Assembly: GCA_049642705.1 (NCBI GenBank)
Contig: JBARPB010000096.1
Span: 1 to 20,374, forward strand
Origin: CAZYPU01 sp049642705
GTDB taxonomy: Bacteria > Omnitrophota > Gorgyraeia > JABMRN01 > RBG-13-46-9
Length of the DNA stretch: 20,374 nucleotides
Direction of reading: 5' to 3'
The notes under the pieces are model-generated. The model was not told the DNA's origin, did no database searches, and was given only the letters and a program-made list of their open reading frames with translations. Of the stretch, positions 1 through 8,165 are shown one piece after another. The first letter of the stretch is position 1; each line of letters begins with the position of its first letter. The position numbers and the translations under genes were made by a program.

Positions 1-400
1 TTACGGTATGGTTATACCCCGGTTTATCAAGCAAGCGCTATCAAATAAACCAATAACAGTATTCGGTGACGGAAAACAGACGAGGTGTTTTTTGTATATA
101 GGGGACGCGATAAAGGCGGTCCTGGATTTGTTCGTTGAGCCCAGAGCCACAGGAGAGATTTTCAATATAGGAAATCCCAAGAGTATCTCGATACTCGAAC
201 TTGCAAAGAAAATCAAAAAACTTACAAATTCAAAATCAAAGATTAAGTTTGTCCCTTATGAAAAAGCCTATAAAGTAGGGTTTGAGGATATGCGTCACAG
301 GAGGCCGGACATATCAAAAATACGCTCATTTATAAATTTCTCCCCCCGGATCGCGATAGATGAATTATTGAAAAGGACCATAGAATACTTCAAGGGATAA
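1..400 (+). CDS. NAD-dependent epimerase/dehydratase (extended SDR), C-terminal part
   Basis: The gene is cut by the window start and is read in frame from base 2. About 132 residues remain, the substrate-binding half of an extended short-chain dehydrogenase/reductase that remodels a nucleotide sugar. Visible features are VIPRFIKQAL, the VFGDGKQTRCFLYIGDAIKA block (the usual GDGxQxRxFxYVxD motif), the GEIFNIGNPKSISILELA block, and FEDMRHRRPDISKI near the end, where nucleotide-sugar SDRs typically have RxPDxSK. The NAD-binding GxxGxxG and the YxxxK catalytic pair lie upstream of the window, so the exact reaction (4-epimerase, 4,6-dehydratase or UDP-glucuronate decarboxylase) cannot be settled. 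The GFEDMRHRRPDISK stretch is common in UDP-glucuronate decarboxylase and GalE-like proteins. It ends 8 bases before the WecA-like gene, so it probably shares that transcript. Confidence 0.88.
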   Translation, partial: YGMVIPRFIKQALSNKPITVFGDGKQTRCFLYIGDAIKAVLDLFVEPRATGEIFNIGNPKSISILELAKKIKKLTNSKSKIKFVPYEKAYKVGFEDMRHRRPDISKIRSFINFSPRIAIDELLKRTIEYFKG

Positions 401-408
401 AAAGCAAA

Positions 409-1443
409 ATGATTACGATGCAGGACATTTTCGGCGCGTTTTTTGTAGCAATTATAGTTTCGTACGGTTTTACGCCGCTTGCGCGCCAGATTGCCTTTAA
501 GATAAAATTAGTAGACCACCCGAATTCTAAAAAATCCCACGCACACCCGATCCCGCTTTTAGGCGGCCTTTCCATGTTTGCGGCGTTCTTTGCGGGGGTT
601 CTTTTTACGACCGATACAAATAATTACATGTTCGGTATTCTCTTGGGGAGCACGATTCTCATCATTTTAGGCGTTATAGACGACAAGCTGGGCATGATGC
701 CGCAGATGAAGCTCTCCGGGCAGATTTTAGCAGCGCTTATTGCATATAAAGCGGGGGTAAGGGTTATCACATTTGAAGACTATTACCTGAGTATGTTTTT
801 TACTGTTTTCTGGATAGTAGGAATTACGAATGCCTTTAATCTCCTGGATAACTTAAACGGGCTCTCGGCCGGTATCGCCGGTATTTCTTCGGTTTTCTTC
901 GGTATAATGGCATGGCAGAATTCTCAAGTTTACGTCGCTGTTCTTTCCTTCGCCCTGGCAGGGGCATGTTTCGGGTTCTTAAAACATAATTTTCCCAAAG
1001 CAAAAATATTTATGGGCGATTCCGGCAGCATGTTTCTGGGGTTTACAATAGCGTGTATCGCTGTTTTGGGAAGCTGGGAAACGGATAAAATAAGCCTTTC
1101 TCTTTCTTTGCCTATCCTTGTCCTGGGGTATCCCATTTTTGACACGACACTGGTGACGATATTAAGACTTATAGAGGGAAGGCCTATTTTTCTCGGAGGA
1201 AAGGATCATTCATCGCATATTTTAGCTTCGCTGGGTTACAAAAAGAAAAGGGCTGTTTTGGCAATATATGCAATTTGTGTTTTACTGGGCTTAAGCGCCC
1301 TTGTTGTATCAAGGGCGCCGCTTAAAATAGCCGCCTCAACCCTTGTTGTTGTAGCCGGGATGATGCTGGGTTTGGGTGTTTATTTTGCAGCCGTAAGACT
1401 GAAAAGCGCCAAGGTGCGAAGAAAGCAGAATGGACAAAGGTAA
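409..1443 (+). CDS. WecA/MraY-family polyprenyl-phosphate sugar-1-phosphate transferase
   Basis: This 344-residue multi-pass membrane protein should start glycan assembly by transferring a sugar-1-phosphate (HexNAc-1-P in known members) from a UDP-sugar to undecaprenyl phosphate on the inner face of the membrane. Family motifs appear in order: HPIPLLGG (about 46-53), the metal-binding VIDDKLG (D91, D92), NAFNLLDNLNGLSAG (141-155), NFPKAKIFMGDSGSMFLG (about 194-211) and the late loop HSSH (267-270). The usual NxxNxxDGxDGL is here DNLNGL, so the glycine and second aspartate of DGLDGL are both asparagine; the same loop position is kept. Alternating hydrophobic stretches run the whole length, as expected for a 10-11 helix protein. 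A start at ATG 418 is also possible (MQDIFGA); no strong Shine-Dalgarno decides it. Its end overlaps the next gene by 14 bases. The family is sure, the substrate unknown. Confidence 0.93.
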   Translation: MITMQDIFGAFFVAIIVSYGFTPLARQIAFKIKLVDHPNSKKSHAHPIPLLGGLSMFAAFFAGVLFTTDTNNYMFGILLGSTILIILGVIDDKLGMMPQMKLSGQILAALIAYKAGVRVITFEDYYLSMFFTVFWIVGITNAFNLLDNLNGLSAGIAGISSVFFGIMAWQNSQVYVAVLSFALAGACFGFLKHNFPKAKIFMGDSGSMFLGFTIACIAVLGSWETDKISLSLSLPILVLGYPIFDTTLVTILRLIEGRPIFLGGKDHSSHILASLGYKKKRAVLAIYAICVLLGLSALVVSRAPLKIAASTLVVVAGMMLGLGVYFAAVRLKSAKVRRKQNGQR

Positions 1444-2665
1444 AATTGTAGCTATTCTCGAGAAGACTATAGAGTGGTCACTCTATTTAATGATCTTCTG
1501 CCTGCCGTTTTCGAAGACGATAATAGAAATTACGATAACAGTCGCTTTATTAGCCTGGATTGCGAAGAAGGTTTTACTTAAAGATTTTAGGCTCAAAAAA
1601 ACCCCGCTTAACATTTCGCTTTTTGCGTTTTTTATAGCTTGTGTTATTTCTCTTGTAAACGCCGATAATAAATTTTTTACTTTCTACGCCCTGATTACGA
1701 AATGCCTTAAATGGATTATTCTATATTTTATAATAATCGAAGAGATAAATTCCGATGTAAAGATAAAAAACCTTCTCAAAATTACTTTACTGTCCGGCAT
1801 GGTAATCGCGATCGACGCCTTTATCCAGTATTATTATACCCATGTAGATTTGTTGCGCAATTATCCGAGTTTTAAATATAGGCCGGAACTTGCGCCTTAC
1901 CGCGGATTCCCCACCGGTTCCTTTCCGTTTCCGAACGATCTTTCCGCGTGGATATTGGTAATCCTAATACCCGCGTTAATTCTGGCAATATTTGGAGTAG
2001 CGAACATTTATGCGAGGATCGGCTTAGGCATTTTTTCTTCAGCGCTTTTATATCTTTTTTATCTGGCGAATACGAGAAGCGCATGGCTTGGTTTTGTGAT
2101 TTCTTTCGGATTCATCCTGATTTTAAAAAGGATAAAGTTGTTACTGGCGATAATCTTGCTGATTCTGGCGATTTTACCCTTTTTGCCTCAGGCAAAAACG
2201 AGAGATATTTTGGCAACGAATAGTCTGGCCGATAGATTTGCGATGTGGAAGACTGGTTGGAAGATATTTAGCGAACACCCCGTTATAGGCAATGGCCTAA
2301 ATACGTTTTTCGGAAAATTTAAGGAATTCCGCGAAGACGAAGCAAGGGGCAAAAGGGGAAGTTATGCGCATAACGGTTTTTTGCAGATAGCCGCTGATAT
2401 AGGTCTTGTGGGCCTTATAGCTTTTTTGGCAATATTGACGCAACTTTTCTACCGTTCTTTAATATTCATAAAAAAATGCAAAAACAGGTTCTATCAATCG
2501 CTGGCCATAGGCCTCGGCGGCGGTTTATTGGCTTTTTTAATCCATAGTTTTTTTGATACGAATTTACATTCCCTGCCGCTTGTGGCGTTATTTTGGCTTA
2601 ATGTCGGAGTCCTAATGAGTCTACCCTATATATGCCCAACAGATATAAAAAAATTCTCATTATAA
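1430..2665 (+). CDS. O-antigen ligase/polymerase-like membrane protein (Wzy_C family)
   Basis: This 411-residue polytopic membrane protein belongs to the WaaL/Wzy-type family, which joins lipid-linked glycans to each other or to an acceptor on the outer face of the membrane. Hydrophobic helices run from about residue 15 onward. The family hallmark is the periplasmic loop: ANTRSAWLG at about 211-219, then RFAMWKTGWKIFSEHPVIGNG (from about 269) and SYAHNGFLQIAADIGLVG (about 310-327). The HN followed by a short amphipathic stretch and a GLxG-led helix is typical of Wzy_C proteins. Ligase and polymerase cannot be told apart from sequence alone. It starts inside the end of the WecA-like gene (14-base overlap) and its end overlaps the GT9 gene by 34 bases, so all three are probably translated together. 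Confidence 0.88.
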   Translation: MDKGKIVAILEKTIEWSLYLMIFCLPFSKTIIEITITVALLAWIAKKVLLKDFRLKKTPLNISLFAFFIACVISLVNADNKFFTFYALITKCLKWIILYFIIIEEINSDVKIKNLLKITLLSGMVIAIDAFIQYYYTHVDLLRNYPSFKYRPELAPYRGFPTGSFPFPNDLSAWILVILIPALILAIFGVANIYARIGLGIFSSALLYLFYLANTRSAWLGFVISFGFILILKRIKLLLAIILLILAILPFLPQAKTRDILATNSLADRFAMWKTGWKIFSEHPVIGNGLNTFFGKFKEFREDEARGKRGSYAHNGFLQIAADIGLVGLIAFLAILTQLFYRSLIFIKKCKNRFYQSLAIGLGGGLLAFLIHSFFDTNLHSLPLVALFWLNVGVLMSLPYICPTDIKKFSL

Positions 2666-3720
2666 ACACCTTTGGTATCGGTGATGTTCTTTTTTCCACA
2701 CCGATGATAAGGGCTTTAAAGGCGCATATCCCAGGTGCCTCGATAGACGCAATGTGCAACGAGAGGGGCCGGTATGTATTGCAACATAACCGCGATATCG
2801 ACCGTATTATAATATTCGAGAAAGACGATTTTAGGGATGCGTTTAGAAAGTCGAAATTACATTTTGTGAGGAAACTATTTAAATTCATAAAAGAAATAAA
2901 GCGCGGGAAATACGATTTAGCGATTGACTTGTCCCTTGGCCATCAGATTTCCATGCTTTTGAAAATTCTCGGAATAAAGAAAAGAATAGGATTTAATTAC
3001 AGAAACAGGGGAAGGTTCCTGACAGATAAATCGAATATGAATGGCTTTAACGGTAAACATGTGGTCGAACACTATCTGGATATTCTGAAATTGATAGGTA
3101 TAAGAGAAATTGCCGACAAGAATCTCAAGCTTTCGCTTTCACCGGAACTCGAGCAATGGGCGGATTCCTTCCTGTCGCGATATGCCCTGGAGCATAAAAG
3201 ACTGGTGGGTCTGGCGCCGGGGGGCGGCAAGAGCTGGGGGGAATACGCTATATACAGAAGGTGGGACCCGGCGAATTTCGCCTATCTGGCAGAGAGGCTA
3301 TCGGCAAAAAGAAAAGATATATACTTTCTTATTTTTGGATCATCTGAAGAAAAGGAAATGGCCCAGTCGATAGAAAAGGGCCTTGCCGAAAAATCGACAA
3401 ATCTTTGCGGAAAGGTGTCTCTTCCGGAAGCGATAGCACTTATTAAAAAGTGCGCTCTTCTTTTGTGCAACGACGGTGGCCTCTTACATATAGCGGTCAG
3501 CCAGGGCGAGAGGACTGTTTCGATTTTCGGCCCCGTGGATGACAAAGTATACGGGCCGTATCCGCCCTCCGGCAGGCACAAGGTCGTGAAAGCCGAAGAC
3601 GTAGCGTGCAGGCCGTGCTATAAAAACTTTAAACATAAAATGTGCCAGACGCACGACTGCCTTAAGAAGATAGACAAAGACAAAGTTTTGAAATTAGCAG
3701 AGGAAAGCCTTGAAGTGTGA
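2632..3720 (+). CDS. Glycosyltransferase family 9 (heptosyltransferase-like)
   Basis: This 362-residue cytoplasmic GT-B enzyme belongs to the ADP-heptose:LPS heptosyltransferase family (GT9). The N-terminal lobe opens with ILIINTFGIGDVLFSTPMIRALK; D18 in GIGD sits where GT9 enzymes carry the catalytic aspartate. The C-terminal lobe has LAPGGGKSW (about 194-202), LCGKVSLPEAIALIKKC (258-274), the nucleotide-binding LLCNDGGLLHIA (278-287, with NDGG where NDSG/NDTG is usual) and TVSIFGPVDDKVYGPY. Four cysteines near the end (C326, C329, C338, C343: CRPCY and CQTHDC) are common in GT9 proteins. A GmhB-like phosphatase at 18388 would fit a heptose donor, but no other heptose genes are in the window, so the sugar is uncertain. 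It overlaps both neighbours; the next gene starts at a TTG inside its last codons. Confidence 0.92.
   Translation: MPNRYKKILIINTFGIGDVLFSTPMIRALKAHIPGASIDAMCNERGRYVLQHNRDIDRIIIFEKDDFRDAFRKSKLHFVRKLFKFIKEIKRGKYDLAIDLSLGHQISMLLKILGIKKRIGFNYRNRGRFLTDKSNMNGFNGKHVVEHYLDILKLIGIREIADKNLKLSLSPELEQWADSFLSRYALEHKRLVGLAPGGGKSWGEYAIYRRWDPANFAYLAERLSAKRKDIYFLIFGSSEEKEMAQSIEKGLAEKSTNLCGKVSLPEAIALIKKCALLLCNDGGLLHIAVSQGERTVSIFGPVDDKVYGPYPPSGRHKVVKAEDVACRPCYKNFKHKMCQTHDCLKKIDKDKVLKLAEESLEV
3699..3704 (+). promoter_or_regulatory. Shine-Dalgarno supporting a TTG start at 3710
   Basis: AGAGGA ends five bases before TTG 3710. The TTG-initiated reading gives MKCDIIIPIWN, which aligns with the starts of the two related GT2 modules (MKCDIILPIC at residue 384 and MLTCDIVIPVW at 5907). 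This supports TTG as the true start even though it lies inside the last codons of the GT9 gene. Confidence 0.7.
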
Positions 3721-5920
3721 CATAATTATCCCGATATGGAACCAGCTGGATTATACCAAATCCTGCATAGAGCATATTCTGAAAAATACAAACTACCCTT
3801 ATCGGCTTATACTGGTAGATAATGGAAGCGATAGTGAGACTAGGAACTATCTCGAAGGTCTGAAAAAGAGTAAAATTGCGGAAATAGATTTAATTAGAAA
3901 TGAAAAAAATTTAGGTTTTGTAAAAGCAATAAATCAAGGACTTAAGGCTTCAAATGCGCCTTATGTATGCATATTAAATAACGACACATTACCGGCTTTT
4001 GGTTGGCTTACAGCTCTTGTAGAATTCGCCGAAAAGCACCCTCGTGTCGGCTTGCTAAATCCTCTTTGCAACGGCCATGCCGAGCGGAAAATGACGGTGA
4101 ATGAATATGCCCGCTCCGTCTCAGTTTCAAACAAAAACAAGTATATGGAGATGAATCAATGCCAGGGATTCGCTATGCTTATTAAAAGGGAAGTCATCCG
4201 AAGAATAGGATACCTGGATGAGAGATTTGGCATAGGGGGATTCGATGATACAGACTACTCTATGAGAGCGCACATTGCCGGTTACCAATCCGTATGCCTC
4301 TATTCGTCGTATGTTTACCACAGAGAGCACAAGTCGTTTGACAAACTGGGTGACAGGAAAGATATACAGTCTGAAGCGGAAAAGGACTATTTTAAGAAAT
4401 GGCCCCGACACCTGCGGATCGCAATGATACTTTCGAGACCAGAGAATACAAGCGATAAAAACATAGAGAATTTTCTTAATTCCGCCCTTTTCCTGGCGAG
4501 AAAGTGGTGCTGGGTGAATCTTTTGATATTCAGCGACAAAAAAGCAAAAAATAGAGTAAATGCGATAATGCAGAAAACGGATTTTCCACTGCACCAGAAT
4601 ATAAAGTTTAATTACTTAGATAGAAGACTTAAAGTATTCGAACTTGCCGCGCGCATTCTGGAAAGATCTTTTGGAAGCAAAAAAAGGAAAAAATACGACG
4701 CAGTTATATGCGACGAAAGAAAAACAATACCCTTATTGAGGGCGCTATGCAATATCCAAAAGTGCAGCCTTTTTTCGTTAGATTTCGGGAATCTTCCCGA
4801 AAAGGAGCTTAAAAAAATCGTTAATTCCCTCCGAAGCGATACCGGCACTAAGAGTGACATGAAGTGCGACATAATTTTACCCATCTGCGACCAGTATGAA
4901 TTTACGAAAAAATGTATCGAAAGCATACTGAAAAACACCGATTCGCCTTTTCGGCTCATAGTCATTAATAATGGGAAAAACCCCGGTACAAAAAAACTTC
5001 TGGACGAACTCGAACGGGACAGGAGTGTGGAAACTACCATTGTGACTAATAACCGAAATATCGGCTGGGTCAAGGCCCTGAATAAAGGAATAGAGCTTTC
5101 CCGCGCCCCTTACATGTGCTTCCAGAACGACGATACGGTAGTAACGAGAGGGTGGCTGCGAAAAATGATAAACATACTCCAGTCCCGGCCAAATTTCGGC
5201 ATGATTAACCCCACATGGGAGGGCAGGCCGGCCGGCGCCTCCATCGACGGCTTCAATGCCGCGCTGGAGAGACGAGGGAAGGGGCGTTTTATAGAGACTG
5301 ATTGGTGCCGCGGGTTCTCGGCAGTGATAAAACGCGCCGTTATCGAAAAAATCGGCAAGGTAGATGAAATTTACGGCCTTGCCTATTTTGACGACGTGGA
5401 TTATTCTGTCCGGGCGATCGAAACGGGATTTCTTGCACTTAAGGCGCTCGATACTTACGTTTACCACCACAGAAACGTTACGTTCTTCGAGGTTTTGAAA
5501 GGGGAAAAATGGAACGAGCTGCACGAAAAGAATAAACTTATTTATTACAAAAGATGGGGCAAACCCCTTAAAATCGTAATAATTCTTGACAAAAAAGCAT
5601 GCCGGGACCGAGCAGCCCTTGACCGCATAGAAGAGACTGCGTTTTACCTGGCGCGGAAACAGCACCATATCGATATCTGGAGCCCCAGAAATCTCCACGG
5701 GAAATTCCGGCATACCAATATAAAACTAAAAGTTTACAACGATCTTTTACTCAAGGTCCTGGTGCCTTTCGATTTGTATATAAACAGGAACAAAAAACCC
5801 TGCAAAAGATACAACGCCGTATTTAAAAATACGCAAGACGCGTCTTTCCCCGCGTTCGCGAAAGAGACCGTAAACAGGATTAAGGAGAAGACGAAAGAGG
5901 CGATTCATGTTAACGTGTGA
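3710..5920 (+). CDS. Tandem-fused double GT2 glycosyltransferase (two GT-A modules, each with an alpha/beta tail)
   Basis: This 736-residue cytoplasmic protein is made of two homologous modules. Module 1 (1-383) has a GT2 (WbbL/rhamnosyltransferase-like) GT-A domain: CDIIIPIWN, LVDNGSDSETR, NEKNLGFVKAINQGL, the nucleotide/metal site CILNNDT (N90-N91-D92), QGFAMLIKREVI and GGFDDTDYSMRA (FDDTD 178-182). Module 2 (384-736) repeats it: CDIILPICD, VINNGKNPGTK, NRNIGWVKALNKG, CFQNDDT (D474, D475), RGFSAVIKRAVI and YFDDVDYSVRA (560-564). After each GT-A domain comes a domain of about 110-145 residues (from about 235 and 619) with strand-helix pattern LRIAMIL/LKIVIIL, LFLARK/AFYLARK and KKYDAVICD/KRYNAVFKN. 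I read these as Rossmann-like lobes resembling the N-half of a GT-B enzyme, but do not recognise them. Both GT-A domains keep their catalytic motifs, so the protein could add two sugars in sequence. An in-frame ATG at 4859 begins module 2. It overlaps the next gene by 14 bases. Confidence 0.9.
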   Translation: MKCDIIIPIWNQLDYTKSCIEHILKNTNYPYRLILVDNGSDSETRNYLEGLKKSKIAEIDLIRNEKNLGFVKAINQGLKASNAPYVCILNNDTLPAFGWLTALVEFAEKHPRVGLLNPLCNGHAERKMTVNEYARSVSVSNKNKYMEMNQCQGFAMLIKREVIRRIGYLDERFGIGGFDDTDYSMRAHIAGYQSVCLYSSYVYHREHKSFDKLGDRKDIQSEAEKDYFKKWPRHLRIAMILSRPENTSDKNIENFLNSALFLARKWCWVNLLIFSDKKAKNRVNAIMQKTDFPLHQNIKFNYLDRRLKVFELAARILERSFGSKKRKKYDAVICDERKTIPLLRALCNIQKCSLFSLDFGNLPEKELKKIVNSLRSDTGTKSDMKCDIILPICDQYEFTKKCIESILKNTDSPFRLIVINNGKNPGTKKLLDELERDRSVETTIVTNNRNIGWVKALNKGIELSRAPYMCFQNDDTVVTRGWLRKMINILQSRPNFGMINPTWEGRPAGASIDGFNAALERRGKGRFIETDWCRGFSAVIKRAVIEKIGKVDEIYGLAYFDDVDYSVRAIETGFLALKALDTYVYHHRNVTFFEVLKGEKWNELHEKNKLIYYKRWGKPLKIVIILDKKACRDRAALDRIEETAFYLARKQHHIDIWSPRNLHGKFRHTNIKLKVYNDLLLKVLVPFDLYINRNKKPCKRYNAVFKNTQDASFPAFAKETVNRIKEKTKEAIHVNV

Positions 5921-6956
5921 TATTGTAATCCCGGTATGGAACCGGCTGGAAGATACCAGAGACTGCGTGGAGTCAATCGAGAGAAATACCCTGTTTCCGT
6001 ACAGGTTGATAATAATAGATAATGCAAGCGGCGAAAAGGCGGCAGCCTACCTGCGGGACCTGGCGGAAAGGCGCCACGAACGAGTTTTGCTGGTAAAAAA
6101 CGAAAAGAACGAGGGTTTCGTAAAAGCCGTAAATTATGGCATTTCCTTATCTAAATCGGAGTTTGTATGCATACTGAATAACGATACGCTTGTTGCCTAC
6201 GGTTGGCTCGGTGAAATGGTCAAGGTGATAGACAAAAACCCTTCGATAGGCATAGTTAACCCGACTAGTAATACGCTGGGCCAGAAAATCGGCCGCGAAA
6301 TTGCATACACCAGCGCGGAAAAAAATAAAGCGCGTATAAAAAAAGAAAGCGGCCTTTTTGTAGACCTCGGAAGCGCCTTTGGGTTTTGCATGCTTGTGAG
6401 AAAAAAGGTTTTTGATGAGATAGGGCTTTTGGACCAGGTTTATGGCATGGGCAATTTTGACGACACCGACTTTTCCCTGCGCGCGAAGAAAAAAGGTTAT
6501 AAAACCGTACGGTCGTTTGCGTCTCTGGTATATCACAAAGAACAGAGATCTTTCAATCTCATTAAGAGCTTCGGGAGTGACTTTAGGAAAAACCGCGCCA
6601 TATTCGAATCCAGGTGGGGGGCGACAGAGAGGGTTATTGTTGTTATGAGGAGCATAAACGAAAAATCCATTAATCAACTCGAAGAAATCTTGGATAAGCA
6701 CGCGAAAGAAAAATCATGGGTATATGTTATTTCACCTCGTCTTAAGACGAAAAGTTTTTATGAAAAATATTCCAATCTGACTTTTTATCATTTTAAAAAG
6801 CCGTTTTATATATCCGCGTTCTTAAAAATTATCTTTAAGAAAAAGAAACCCAATATCATATACGCTGATGATGAGCGTTTTTTGGATTTTATGGGAAAAT
6901 TCCGCTTTTTTCATAGGGCCACCGTACATAACATAAACGCGTTTAGCGAAAAATGA
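5907..6956 (+). CDS. GT2 glycosyltransferase with alpha/beta tail, third paralogous module
   Basis: This 349-residue protein is closely related to each half of the preceding double enzyme and is almost the same length as module 2 (353). The GT-A domain shows CDIVIPVWNRLEDTRDCVESI, IIDNASGEKAA, NEKNEGFVKAVNYGI, CILNNDTLVAYGWL (NND 91-93), FGFCMLVRKKVFDEIG and GNFDDTDFSLRAKKKG (FDDTD 184-188). It likely transfers a sugar from a nucleotide donor to a lipid-linked glycan in the cytoplasm. From about residue 241 a tail follows the same pattern as its paralogues: ERVIVVMRS, KEKSWVYVISP, LTFYHFKKPF and KKPNIIYADDERF. The start ATG has AGAGG six bases upstream (5896-5900). It overlaps the gene before by 14 bases and the SGNH gene after by an ATGA. 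Confidence 0.91.
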   Translation: MLTCDIVIPVWNRLEDTRDCVESIERNTLFPYRLIIIDNASGEKAAAYLRDLAERRHERVLLVKNEKNEGFVKAVNYGISLSKSEFVCILNNDTLVAYGWLGEMVKVIDKNPSIGIVNPTSNTLGQKIGREIAYTSAEKNKARIKKESGLFVDLGSAFGFCMLVRKKVFDEIGLLDQVYGMGNFDDTDFSLRAKKKGYKTVRSFASLVYHKEQRSFNLIKSFGSDFRKNRAIFESRWGATERVIVVMRSINEKSINQLEEILDKHAKEKSWVYVISPRLKTKSFYEKYSNLTFYHFKKPFYISAFLKIIFKKKKPNIIYADDERFLDFMGKFRFFHRATVHNINAFSEK

Positions 6957-8137
6957 AAGCAAGTATTAAAAACTTCCTGCTGCTGATTTTCACAGTAGCT
7001 GTATTATTTGTAATAGGGGAATTTGTAGTAAGGGGCATCGAGTTTTTTGTCCCGTTCGCAAGCGACGAACTTCCGCGCCCCAATAGTAATTACCGCGCCG
7101 ACATAGAAACTCACCCCGTGTTAAACCATGTCCACAAACCCGGCCTTAAGTTTGTCCATATTGCCCGCGACGGAAAGGAATTCAGAAACGAACAGCAATA
7201 TAATTCGAAGGGCTTAAACGACGATGAATACGAATACGATAAAACTTCGGACAAGTCAAGAATTATTATTCTCGGAGACTCTTTCGTAGACGGCGTAGAG
7301 GTAGGAAGGGCTGATAACTTCTGCGATGTCATCGAAAAGAAGCTAAGCGAAAGAAAGCTTTCAAAAAAATACGAAGTAATAAACATGGGCGTTTCCGGTT
7401 ATTCGCCGATTCTGGAATACCTCTATTTGAAAAAAGAAGGCCTGAAATATAACCCTGACATAGTTATATTGTGTTTCTTTATGAACGATGTTTATGAGGA
7501 TTCGTTTTATAACGGAATGGCAACGTTTGATAACAACGGTTTACCCACGGCGGTACACTTTAAGGGCCCGCCTAAAATCGAAAAACTTAAAGGCTGGAAA
7601 CGCGCGGAGAGAAAATTTTGCAATACGGTCAAAGGGGCTATAAACAAGAGCAGGTTTTACGTTTCTTTAAAAAAACGGCTTTATGTGCTACTAAAAAAAA
7701 CGGGCCTCAAGAAATCTGACCCCGAGGCAAACCAGTTTTTTATTTTATCCGGAGAGCCAAAAGCCGGCGAAGAAGTTCTCTGGGAAGACACATTTCGGTA
7801 TATATTGGGAATGAAACAGCTGGCAGGCCCCCAAGGCGCAAAATTTCTGTTGGTAATTATTCCAACTGAAGCCCAAATTGAGGGAACCGCGATGGGGTCG
7901 GCAAGCAAGTTTTATTTTAAGGAAAAGCCCGATTCGAAAAAGGTTGAAGATAGGCTATCCCAGTTCTGTGCCAAAAATAAAATAGATTGTGTCAATCTAA
8001 AAGATGAATTTGAAAAACTTCCGATCGAAGAAAGAAACCTATACTTTCCTCGTGACAGCCATTTTAACGAAAAAGGGCACAGGGAGACCGCGTCTATTAT
8101 TCTCGAAAAACTCGATTCCCTCGAATGGATAAATTAG
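6953..8137 (+). CDS. Membrane-anchored SGNH/GDSL-type hydrolase or acyltransferase
   Basis: This 394-residue protein has an N-terminal hydrophobic helix (about 6-27, LLLIFTVAVLFVIGEFVV) that is not followed by a clear signal-peptidase site, so it is probably anchored with its catalytic domain outside the membrane. SGNH blocks are all present: block I RIIILGDSFVDG (nucleophile S110), block II INMGVSGYSP (G146), block III FFMNDVYED (N178) and block V PRDSHFNEKGH (D368, H370). Known members remove or transfer acyl groups, often acetyl, on glycans. In a glycan operon directly after three GT2 modules, modification of the exported polymer is the simplest role, but the substrate is not shown by the sequence. 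The region between about 190 and 280 is a family-variable, lysine-rich insert. It starts at an ATGA overlap with the GT2 gene before it. Confidence 0.86.
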   Translation: MKASIKNFLLLIFTVAVLFVIGEFVVRGIEFFVPFASDELPRPNSNYRADIETHPVLNHVHKPGLKFVHIARDGKEFRNEQQYNSKGLNDDEYEYDKTSDKSRIIILGDSFVDGVEVGRADNFCDVIEKKLSERKLSKKYEVINMGVSGYSPILEYLYLKKEGLKYNPDIVILCFFMNDVYEDSFYNGMATFDNNGLPTAVHFKGPPKIEKLKGWKRAERKFCNTVKGAINKSRFYVSLKKRLYVLLKKTGLKKSDPEANQFFILSGEPKAGEEVLWEDTFRYILGMKQLAGPQGAKFLLVIIPTEAQIEGTAMGSASKFYFKEKPDSKKVEDRLSQFCAKNKIDCVNLKDEFEKLPIEERNLYFPRDSHFNEKGHRETASIILEKLDSLEWIN

Positions 8138-8165
8138 ATTAAGAAGGGAGGGTATAAGAGCAAAA

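Noticed and set aside
4877..5713. Long open frame on the minus strand (about 278 codons) antisense to the double GT2 gene
   Set aside because: The plus strand encodes clear GT2 motifs throughout. The antisense translation has no recognisable motif and is explained by codon bias in the real gene; the same holds for other minus-strand frames.
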